Source: JANNOG01 sp031398915 (GTDB lineage Bacteria > Actinomycetota > Actinomycetes > Actinomycetales > JBBAYJ01). Taken from it: DNA of 39,226 nt. Made by a program: the position numbers and the translations under genes. A model generated the notes under the pieces. The model saw only the letters and a program-made list of their open reading frames with translations. It searched no databases and was not told where the DNA came from. This document shows positions 31,601 through 39,226 of the stretch, one piece after another (positions within the stretch are counted from its first letter, which is position 1; each line of letters opens with the position of its first letter). The stretch covers positions 1 through 39,226 of the forward strand of contig JANNOG010000028.1 of assembly GCA_031398915.1 (NCBI GenBank), in the 5' to 3' direction.

Positions 31601-33826
31601 GTGGTTGACCGACCGGTGCTCGCCCTCTACCGCCGCTACCGGCCGGACACGTTCGCAGCTGTCATCGGGCAAGAACACGTGATCACGCCGTTGACTGCTG
31701 CCATCGAGAAGGGGCGGGTCAATCACGCCTACCTGTTCTCGGGGCCGCGTGGTTGCGGCAAGACCACCAGCGCCCGGGTGCTCGCCCGGTCACTCAACTG
31801 CGCCCAAGGCCCCACACCCACGCCGTGCGAGGTGTGCGACTCGTGCGTCGACCTCGCCCGCGGGGGACCGGGCAGCCTGGACGTCATCGAGATCGACGCG
31901 GCCAGCCACCGCGGCATCGACGACGCGCGAGACCTTCGGGATCGGGTGACCTTCGCGCCCATCCGGGACCGCTACAAGGTGGTCATCATCGATGAGGCGC
32001 ATCAGATCACCAACGAAGGATTCAACGCGCTGCTCAAGGTCGTCGAGGAGCCGCCCGAGCACGTCGTGTTCGTCTTCGCCACCACCGAGCCCGAAAAGGT
32101 CCTGGGTACGATCCGGTCGCGCACCCACCACTTCCCGTTCCGGCTGGTGCCCCCTCGCCAGCTCATGCCATACCTCGAACTGCTCTGCCGCGAGGAGGGG
32201 GTAGCGGTCGCGCCGGGCGCGCTCACCCTGGTGATGCGGGCCGGCGGCGGCTCGGTCAGGGACACGCTGTCGGTACTCGACCAGTTGGTGGCGGGGGCGG
32301 GACCGGGCGGAGTGGACCTGGACGTTGCCAGCGACCTCCTCGGATACGTTCCGGAGGGACTCCTCGACGACATCGTGGACGCGCTCGCCGCCCTGGACGG
32401 GGCAGCTGCCTTCGGGGTCGTCCAGCGGGCGGTCGACGGTGGGCACGACCCGCGCCGCTTCGCCCACGACCTGTTGGAGCGGTTTCGCGCCCTGGTGGTC
32501 GTATCACGCGTCGGCGACGGTGCAGCGGATCTGTTGCCGGACCAGGTGCCTGAGGCGGTCGAGCGGTTCGCCACCCAGGCGGGGCGATTCGGCGCTGCCG
32601 AGTTGAGTCGGGCGGCCGACACGATCGCCGTCGCTCTGTCGGACATGGCTGGGGCGACGTCGTCACGGCTGCTGTTGGAACTGCTGGTCGCTCGGCTGCT
32701 CGTCGTCACCAGCGAGTCGGAGGCGATCGTGGCCGCCCGCCTCGAGCGGCTGGAACGCCAACTCGCTGCCCTGGTCAGCGGTGTGGCGGCGGCGCCCGGC
32801 ACTCCGCTGGTCGCACACCCGGTCGACGCTGCGGCAGCAGACCGCGGCGTGACCGACCCCGGCGTGACCGACCCCGGCGTGACCGACCCAGGCGTGACCG
32901 ACCCAGGCGTGACCGACCCAGGCGTGACCGACCGCGGCGTCGCCGACCCCGGCGTGACCGACCGCGGCGTGACCGACCCCGGCGTCACGAGTCCGCGGGA
33001 GTCCGCCGGGCCAGTGGTCGCGAGCCCGGTCGGTCCCGCTGCGCGGCCCCCGCGCGTGACCCCACCTGATCTGGCTGCCCCGCAACGTCCCGCCCCCACC
33101 GACGCGCCGCTGTCCCCGACCGGTGCGACTGTCCCGCCCGCTGTGCAGTCGGCCGGTGGGCTGAGCATCGAGGTGCTGCGTCGTTCGTGGGACAGCGTGT
33201 GCGACGCCCTGCGCGACCTCAAGCGGTTGACCTGGAGCCTGGTCAGCGAGAACGCAACCGTCCTGAGCCTCGACGAACGAACCCTCACGCTGGGGTTTGC
33301 CACCCAGGGCCTCACCGACACGTTCAACAACCGAGGTCACGGCGCCGTGGTCCGCGAGGCGCTCATCTCGGCCCTGGCACTGGACCGGACCGTTGTCGCA
33401 GTCCACGGCCCTCGATCCGCGACCACCAGTCACACGACGCAGACGCGGATCAGCGAGCCGGCTTCGACGCGCCGCCCGTTCGAGGCGCCCGCCGCCGCGC
33501 AACCGGGTCGCCAGCCCGCCGACGGTCGTGATCGTGCCCACGATCAGGTACCCGCCCGCGAGCAGGCACTCGACCGCGAACCACCCAGCGAATTCGACCG
33601 CGAACCGGACCCAGAATTCGACCCTGGACCGGACCACGCGCCCGACCGGCGACCGCGGCCGAGGGCGGCCGAGCTCGACCGCAACCGTGCTGGATCGGTT
33701 CGCAGCCCTGACTCCCACGTCGAGTCCGACCCGGATCGTCACGACTCGATCGACCTCACCGATGGCGCCCAGGGCGCTGCCCTGCTGGAACGCGTCCTCG
33801 GCGGTCGAATCATCGGGGAGGAGTAG
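31601..33826 (+). CDS. dnaX: DNA polymerase III subunit gamma/tau
   Basis: 741-residue clamp-loader ATPase. Walker A GPRGCGKT (48-55), zinc module Cys67/Cys76/Cys79/Cys82, Walker B VVIIDEAH (127-134) and the SRC-like sensor region (TIRSRTHHFPFRLV) are all present. Domain III ends near residue 380. Residues 414-463 are ten tandem pentapeptides D-P/R-G-V-T/A from a 15-bp repeat. A tau-like domain (VLRRSWDSVCDALRDLKRLTWSLVSENATV in parts, about 525-600) follows, then a charged tail rich in Asp, Arg, Pro and Glu. It acts in the replisome, loading the beta clamp. GTG 31601 gives VVDRPVLALYRRYRP, the usual N-terminus. The stop is followed after 46 bases by recR. Confidence 0.96.
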   Translation: MVDRPVLALYRRYRPDTFAAVIGQEHVITPLTAAIEKGRVNHAYLFSGPRGCGKTTSARVLARSLNCAQGPTPTPCEVCDSCVDLARGGPGSLDVIEIDAASHRGIDDARDLRDRVTFAPIRDRYKVVIIDEAHQITNEGFNALLKVVEEPPEHVVFVFATTEPEKVLGTIRSRTHHFPFRLVPPRQLMPYLELLCREEGVAVAPGALTLVMRAGGGSVRDTLSVLDQLVAGAGPGGVDLDVASDLLGYVPEGLLDDIVDALAALDGAAAFGVVQRAVDGGHDPRRFAHDLLERFRALVVVSRVGDGAADLLPDQVPEAVERFATQAGRFGAAELSRAADTIAVALSDMAGATSSRLLLELLVARLLVVTSESEAIVAARLERLERQLAALVSGVAAAPGTPLVAHPVDAAAADRGVTDPGVTDPGVTDPGVTDPGVTDPGVTDRGVADPGVTDRGVTDPGVTSPRESAGPVVASPVGPAARPPRVTPPDLAAPQRPAPTDAPLSPTGATVPPAVQSAGGLSIEVLRRSWDSVCDALRDLKRLTWSLVSENATVLSLDERTLTLGFATQGLTDTFNNRGHGAVVREALISALALDRTVVAVHGPRSATTSHTTQTRISEPASTRRPFEAPAAAQPGRQPADGRDRAHDQVPAREQALDREPPSEFDREPDPEFDPGPDHAPDRRPRPRAAELDRNRAGSVRSPDSHVESDPDRHDSIDLTDGAQGAALLERVLGGRIIGEE
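32840..32989 (+). repeat. 15-bp tandem repeat, ten copies, in dnaX
   Basis: Ten units of consensus GACCCCGGCGTGACC (variants CGC for Pro codon, CCA, and GTCGCC). Each encodes Asp-(Pro/Arg)-Gly-Val-(Thr/Ala). The central units are almost identical, pointing to recent expansion. It lies in the linker between the clamp-loader and tau-like domains. Confidence 0.92.
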
Positions 33827-33872
33827 CGGTGCCGCTACCAGGTCGAGTCGCGATGCCGCGTAGGCTCCTGAG

Positions 33873-34484
33873 GTGAACGAGGCCGGGTACGAGGGCGCTG
33901 TCGCCGACCTCATCGGCGAACTCGGTCGCTTGCCGGGCGTGGGCCCCAAGTCCGCCCAACGGATCGCATTCCACCTGCTGCAGGCCGATTCCGACGACGT
34001 GGACCGGCTGGTGGCTGCGCTCACCGAGGTCAAGCTCCGGGTGAGGTTCTGCTTGACCTGCGGCAACGTCGCCGAGGACGACGCCTGCCGGATCTGCCGC
34101 GACCCTCGCCGTGACGACGCCGTCATCTGTGTGGTGGAAGAGCCCAAGGATGTCGTCGCCATCGAACGAACCCGTGAGTTTCGCGGTCGTTATCACGTCC
34201 TCGGGGGTGCGATCAGCCCGATCGACGGTATCGGCCCGGACAACCTGCGCATCGCCCAACTGCTGCGCAGGCTCGCGGGCGCCGAGGTCACCGAGGTCAT
34301 TCTGGCGACCGACCCCAACCTGGAGGGCGAGGCGACGGCCACCTACCTGGCTCGGCTGCTCAAGCCGTTGGGGCTGCGCACGACCCGGTTGGCCAGTGGC
34401 CTGCCGGTTGGTGGGGACTTGGAGTACGCCGACGAGGTCACCCTGGGCCGGGCGTTCGAGGGACGGAGATTGGTCGATGTCTGA
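33873..34484 (+). CDS. recR: Recombination protein RecR
   Basis: 203-residue DNA repair protein that works with RecF and RecO to load RecA at gaps. Helix-hairpin-helix LGRLPGVGPKSAQRIAFHLL near the start, zinc finger Cys60/Cys63/Cys72/Cys75 (CLTCGN, CRICRD), Toprim domain (VICVVEEPKDVVAIE, VILATDPNLEGEATA) and Walker-B-like end. Starts with GTG. In most bacteria a YbaB/EbfC gene sits between dnaX and recR; none is present in the 46-base gap here. The 3' end overlaps the next gene by 8 bases. Confidence 0.97.
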   Translation: MNEAGYEGAVADLIGELGRLPGVGPKSAQRIAFHLLQADSDDVDRLVAALTEVKLRVRFCLTCGNVAEDDACRICRDPRRDDAVICVVEEPKDVVAIERTREFRGRYHVLGGAISPIDGIGPDNLRIAQLLRRLAGAEVTEVILATDPNLEGEATATYLARLLKPLGLRTTRLASGLPVGGDLEYADEVTLGRAFEGRRLVDV

Positions 34485-35061
34485 GGTCGAGTCCGCGGGG
34501 CCACCCGGAGAGGCAGAACTGCAGGCACTCGCCGAGGTGACGGCGACGGAGTGCCGTGCCTACCTGGACGCCGTCACGCTGGTGGCGGCGGGCGAGGGCG
34601 ACGATGCGGCCGTGCCGCTACTGGTGCTCGCCGTGTCGCAACTGCTTGCTGCGGGTGCCCGGTTGGGCGCAACTCGCGACGTCCTGCCGCACGCCAGGTT
34701 CGAGCCGGATGTCGGCCCCGAACCGGACGTCGAACCTCTCCGGATGGGGCTTGCCCGGGTGTTGCTGACCGTCGACGGTTACACCGAGACGGCCGACCCA
34801 TTGACCATGAAGGACGTCGTGCCCGGGTCGCTGTCCGACGACGTCGCGTCGGTCGCCTCGGACATCGCGCACGGACTGCGCCACTACGAGCGCGGCGACG
34901 CGGGCGAGGCGATGTGGTGGTGGCAGTTCTCGTACCTGTCCAACTGGGGTAGTCGCGGCGTCGGCGCGTTGCGAGCGTTGCTGTCCCTGCTCAGCCACGC
35001 TCGCCTCGACGTCGACCCTGACGTCGCAGCCGAGGCGACCTTCGAGGCCCTCCACACCTGA
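34477..35061 (+). CDS. DUF5063 domain protein
   Basis: 194-residue cytoplasmic protein. Pattern RYLDAV-like (CRAYLDAVTLVAAGEG), DPLTMKDVVPGSLSDDVASVASDIAHGL, and AMWWWQFSYLSNWGSRGVGALRALLSLL (in parts) matches the DUF5063 family that regularly follows recR in actinobacteria. The function is unknown. The start overlaps the recR end by 8 bases, so translation is coupled. Confidence 0.85.
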   Translation: MSEVESAGPPGEAELQALAEVTATECRAYLDAVTLVAAGEGDDAAVPLLVLAVSQLLAAGARLGATRDVLPHARFEPDVGPEPDVEPLRMGLARVLLTVDGYTETADPLTMKDVVPGSLSDDVASVASDIAHGLRHYERGDAGEAMWWWQFSYLSNWGSRGVGALRALLSLLSHARLDVDPDVAAEATFEALHT

Positions 35062-35064
35062 GTT

Positions 35065-35097
35065 CGCCCGCGCCTCGGGCGTCCGGCCGGGGGCCGG
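35065..35097. terminator. Paired hairpins between convergent genes
   Basis: CGCCCG-cgcct-CGGGCG (35065-35081), then CCGGCC-ggg-GGCCGG (35083-35097). They lie between the DUF5063 gene and the convergent ABC permease and could serve both strands. Confidence 0.5.
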
Positions 35098-35118
35098 GCC
35101 TCGCATCAGTCATGGGCC

Positions 35119-36215
35119 TCAGGCGATGCGCATGCCGGGCGGCAGTCGCCTGACCGGCACGATCAGGCGTCGGACCGCCAACACCCAGCTTCCCGCGGCC
35201 AGTGCCACGAGGAACAGCACACCCCACCCCCACACCGGTGCCAGCGCGTCTCGGGCGGCCTGCTGGTCCGCCGCCTCCTGAGCCGCAGCGCAGGCGTCGA
35301 ACCCTTGGGTCGGGCCCAGTCTGAGTTGCCGGACGCCCGTCGAGATACCCCCGAGCATGTCGAACGACCCCGAATCGAGGCGCTCGTCCGTCAGGCGGGG
35401 GGCGGCATCAGCCAGGATCACGAATGGGCTGCCGGCCAGCAGGCCCCATGTCCGATCCGTGCGCGGCTGACGCTCGGTGGTGATCACGGGTTCGCATTCC
35501 AGCGGTCGGCTCGAGACGGGGTCGAAGCGGACGGCCTCCTGGTTGACCACCTCGACGTCCTCGAAGATCAATGCTGTGGTCAGCCCGAAGAGGATCGGAC
35601 CACCCACCCCCAGCGCCACCACCAGCAGGTAGGTCACCACGGTGCTGGCGATCGGCGACAACAGCACCGCGGACATGCCCAACCCCATCGTGACCACGAC
35701 CAGCAGGGTCAGTGTCACGATCCCCAGGGTGGTGAGCACGCGGCCGAAGCCCATTCCCGGTGCCGCGACGAAAGTCAGCAGAATCGCCGGAGTAGCCGCG
35801 GCCACCAGGGCGATGGCGGCAAGCCAGCCGGCCGCCAGTTTGCCGGTCGCGATCTCGGCGGGGGTCAACAATGTCGCCTGCCAGGTGGCCAGCGTGCCGT
35901 CTCGTCGCTCGGCGTTGATGCTGGTCGCTGACAGTGCCGGGGCCACCAGCCCACCCAGGGCCAGGACGCCGTACGCCACCAGGCCGAACAGGAACACCGC
36001 AGAGCTGTCCACATCGTCGGCGACGGCACCCACACTGCCGAGCAGCAACAAGGTGAAGCTGGTGATGACGACGGCCCACACCACCACGGCCACCAGCCAT
36101 GCCTTCGAGCGCAGCAGTCGCCGGACCTCGACGCCGGCCACCACGCGGACACCGTGACGGCTGACCCGCCACGGCGAGGTCGCAGTGGTAGGCCGTGACG
36201 CCGTCGATGCTGTCG

Positions 36216-36219
<4 letters not shown>
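35119..36219 (-). CDS. ABC transporter permease
   Basis: 366-residue integral membrane protein, about six helices: one near 35-60 (AWLVAVVVWAVVITSFTLLLLG), then VFLFGLVAYGVLALGGLVAPALSAT, and others through VVTYLLVVALGVGGPILFGLTTALIF, and the last near the end (WGVLFLVALAAGSWVLAV). The SINAERRDGTLATWQATLLTPAEIATGKL region is typical of ABC-2 type exporters. A large extracytoplasmic loop (about 220-310) is present. It is coupled to the ATPase gene by an ATGA overlap. The cargo is unknown. Confidence 0.88.
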
Positions 36220-37280
<1,061 letters not shown>

Positions 37281-37405
37281 GCCACGGTCGCCGTAGTCCC
37301 CCTCGGTCACTCCTGTGAGGGTGCCATCCGTCGAGCGCACGAGTCCACCACTTCTCGTCGTTACACTCCCGCGGGGCCGAAAAGCGAGTCGTGGAGGTGG
37401 CGGGC

Positions 37406-38710
37406 ATGAGCCTCATCGTGCAGAAGTACGGTGGGTCGAGCGTCAGCGACGCCGAAGCGATCAAGCGGGTCGCTCACCGGATCGTGCGGACGCGGCGTGC
37501 CGGGCACCAGGTGTGTGTCGTGGTGTCGGCGATGGGTGACACCACGGACGAGTTGATCGATCTCGCCAAGCAGGTCAGCCCGACCCCGCCGGCGCGCGAG
37601 CTGGACATGCTACTGACGGCCGGCGAGCGGATGAGCATGGCGCTGCTGGCGATGGCGATAGCCAACCTCGGTCATCAGGCACGCTCGTTCACCGGTAGTC
37701 AGGCCGGCGTGATCACGGATTCGTCGCACGGTCGGGCCCGGATCATCGACGTCACGCCCGGTCGCATCCAGGCCGCACTGGCAGACGGGGCGATCGCCAT
37801 AGTCGCCGGATTCCAGGGCGTCAGTCAGGACACCAAGGACGTCACGACGTTGGGCCGCGGCGGTTCGGACACCACCGCCGTCGCGCTCGCAGCGGCGTTG
37901 GGCGCGGACGTGTGCGAGATCTACAGCGACGTCGACGGGGTTTTCACCGCTGATCCTCGGATCGTGTCGACGGCTCGGCGCATCGAACGGATCTCCAGTG
38001 AGGAGATGCTGGAAATGGCCGCGTGCGGCGCAAAGATCCTTCATCTGCGGTGTGTGGAGTACGCCCGCCGCTACGGCGTGCCGGTCCATGTCCGTTCGTC
38101 ATTCTCGAACCGCCCAGGCACCTGGGTGGTCGACGACGTAGCCGCCATTCCACCCGGCTTCACCCCCGACCTTCTGCAGGAGGCACCGATGGAAAGCGCG
38201 ATCATCTCGGGCGTTGCCCACGACCGCGGCGAGGCCAAGATCACCGTAGTCGGTGTGCCGGACGTGCCGGGCAAGGCGGCCGCGATCTTCCGCGTCGTCG
38301 CCGACGCCGACGTCAACATCGACATGATCGTGCAGAACGTCTCGGCCGCGCTGTCCGGCCTGACCGACGTGTCGTTCACATTGCCCAAGTCGGACGGTCA
38401 ACAGGCGATGACCGCACTGCAGGGCTCACAGGCGGAGATCGGTTACCAGGGCCTGATCTACAACGACCAGATCGGCAAGTTGAGCCTGGTCGGCGCCGGG
38501 ATGCGGTCGCACCCCGGAGTGTCCGCCCGGTTCTTCGCCGCCCTCGCGACCGCCGGCGTCAACATCGAGATGATCTCGACGTCCGAGATTCGCATCTCGG
38601 TGGTGACCCGGGCGGACGACCTGGACACGGCCGTGCGGGCGGTCCACTCGGCGTTCGAGCTCGATGCCGAGGGTGCGACCGCCGTCGTCTACGCCGGGAC
38701 CGGTCGATGA
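37406..38710 (+). CDS. lysC: Aspartokinase
   Basis: 434-residue enzyme that phosphorylates aspartate, first step to lysine, diaminopimelate, threonine and methionine. Kinase domain: KYGGSSV (Lys7), TLGRGGSDTTAVALAAAL, YSDVDGVFTADPR. Two ACT domains follow (ITVVGVPDVPGKAAAIFRVVADADVNIDMIVQN and KLSLVGAGMRSHPGVSARFFAAL in parts), which usually give feedback control. GGAGG lies 8 bases before the ATG. A TACACT hexamer at 37362-37367 could be the -10. An internal start at 38189 would give a separate beta subunit. The stop overlaps asd (ATGA), so the genes form an operon. Confidence 0.96.
   Translation: MSLIVQKYGGSSVSDAEAIKRVAHRIVRTRRAGHQVCVVVSAMGDTTDELIDLAKQVSPTPPARELDMLLTAGERMSMALLAMAIANLGHQARSFTGSQAGVITDSSHGRARIIDVTPGRIQAALADGAIAIVAGFQGVSQDTKDVTTLGRGGSDTTAVALAAALGADVCEIYSDVDGVFTADPRIVSTARRIERISSEEMLEMAACGAKILHLRCVEYARRYGVPVHVRSSFSNRPGTWVVDDVAAIPPGFTPDLLQEAPMESAIISGVAHDRGEAKITVVGVPDVPGKAAAIFRVVADADVNIDMIVQNVSAALSGLTDVSFTLPKSDGQQAMTALQGSQAEIGYQGLIYNDQIGKLSLVGAGMRSHPGVSARFFAALATAGVNIEMISTSEIRISVVTRADDLDTAVRAVHSAFELDAEGATAVVYAGTGR
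38179..38191 (+). promoter_or_regulatory. Internal ribosome site for the LysC beta subunit
   Basis: GGAGG (38179-38183) lies 5 bases before an in-frame ATG (38189) inside lysC. The product would begin MESAIISGVAHDRGEAKITV and run 173 residues to the same stop, covering both ACT domains. The same alpha/beta arrangement is known in Corynebacterium lysC. Confidence 0.7.
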
Positions 38711-39226
38711 ACCGCCGCCCGACGCTGGCCGTCGTCGGCGCCACGGGCGCGGTGGGAACCGTGATGCTCGACATCCTCAGCGGTCGCGACGACATCTGGG
38801 GTGAGATCCGGCTGGTCGCCTCGGCGCGCTCGGCCGGCAAGAAGTTGAGTGTCCGCGGCGAGCAGGTCGAGGTGCGGGCTCTCGCTCCGGGCGTCTTCGA
38901 CGGGGTCGACGTGGCCATGTTCGACGTCCCGGACCAGATCTCCGCCGACTGGGCGGCGGTTGCGGTGGCTCGCGGTGCCGTGGTCGTCGACAACTCCGGC
39001 GCGTTCCGGATGGACCCCGACGTGCCGCTGGTGGTGCCCGAGGTCAACGGCGCCCAGATCCGGCATCGCCCCCGCGGGATCATCGCCAACCCCAACTGCA
39101 CCACGCTGACGATGATGGACGTGCTCGGCACCCTGCACCGGCAGTGGACGCTGACCGCGGTGGTCGCCGCGTCCTACCAGGCGGCGTCCGGAGCCGGTCA
39201 GGCCGGAATCGACCGACTGCGCGACG
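38707..39226 (+). CDS. asd: Aspartate-semialdehyde dehydrogenase, cut by window edge
   Basis: About 173 codons visible of a roughly 340-residue enzyme that reduces aspartyl phosphate to aspartate semialdehyde with NADPH. VVGATGAVGTVMLDIL is the cofactor loop; VDNSGAFRMDPDVPLVVPEVN is the substrate region; the active-site Cys is in IIANPNCTTLTMM. The start overlaps the lysC stop by four bases. The C-terminal half lies beyond the window. Confidence 0.96.
   Translation, partial: MNRRPTLAVVGATGAVGTVMLDILSGRDDIWGEIRLVASARSAGKKLSVRGEQVEVRALAPGVFDGVDVAMFDVPDQISADWAAVAVARGAVVVDNSGAFRMDPDVPLVVPEVNGAQIRHRPRGIIANPNCTTLTMMDVLGTLHRQWTLTAVVAASYQAASGAGQAGIDRLRD

Noticed and set aside
32840..32989. CRISPR array
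   Set aside because: The repeats are 15 bp, contiguous without spacers and keep the dnaX frame.
32663..34162. Minus-strand open frame (499 codons) opposite dnaX and recR
   Set aside because: It reads the dnaX tandem repeat as VGHAG repeats and has no family features; the plus-strand genes are certain.

Overview
The window is chromosomal DNA from a high-GC Gram-positive bacterium (Actinomycetota). Evidence: very high third-position GC, many GTG starts, apparently leaderless genes, and typical actinobacterial families (class F sortase, SCO6745 family, LytR C-terminal domain, DUF6318-type lipoprotein, tRNA-adenosine-deaminase-associated protein, DUF5063 after recR, lysC-asd). The genus cannot be fixed from sequence alone; no phage, conjugative element, insertion sequence or CRISPR array is visible.

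Layout. 1-2140: a partial aquaporin gene divergent from an ArsR-ArsC fusion, then a CinA-type molybdopterin-binding protein. 2251-5459: a secreted beta-helix protein made of three ~143-residue super-repeats, divergent from a Tat lipoprotein L,D-transpeptidase. 5573-11735: a tightly overlapping operon of DUF4331 surface protein, class F sortase, membrane-anchored TPR protein and NicO-type Ni/Co permease. 11905-19102: TerC, a lipoprotein plus a frameshifted PKD-domain gene, SCO6745 family protein, zinc-ribbon protein, cold-shock protein, alpha/beta hydrolase, a small cyanobacterial-like protein, a helix-hairpin-helix protein interrupted by an in-frame TGA, and nucleoside hydrolase. 19174-24065: group II PLP decarboxylase, GAF-EAL phosphodiesterase, aldo/keto reductase, bacterial PH protein and a small membrane protein. 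24156-39226: a housekeeping block with upp, the tadA-associated gene, tadA, tRNA-Ser(CGA), an orphan P450, a VOC protein, a broken P-loop ATPase, a lytic transglycosylase, a LytR_C protein, SRP RNA, tRNA-Ser(GGA), dnaX, recR, a DUF5063 gene, an ABC exporter pair, lysC and partial asd.

How genes work together. The DUF4331 operon is the best candidate for an under-described system. A secreted protein with an LPTGG-hydrophobic-RRR tail is encoded one base upstream of a sortase, and the operon ends with a metal permease that carries an EF-hand-like loop and a long His-rich loop. A 15-bp perfect stem (19 pairs with flanks) inside the first codons of the sortase ORF could set unequal expression of substrate and enzyme. 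The aquaporin/ArsR-ArsC pair probably forms an arsenate-reduction and arsenite-efflux unit. lysC carries an internal ribosome site for a separate beta subunit.

A recurring feature is short in-frame tandem duplication (15 bp x10 in dnaX, and 12-18 bp units in the arsR fusion, sortase, NicO and tadA-associated genes). Three genes look broken: a frameshift near 14010, a TGA at 18033-18035, and an ATPase remnant at 28405.
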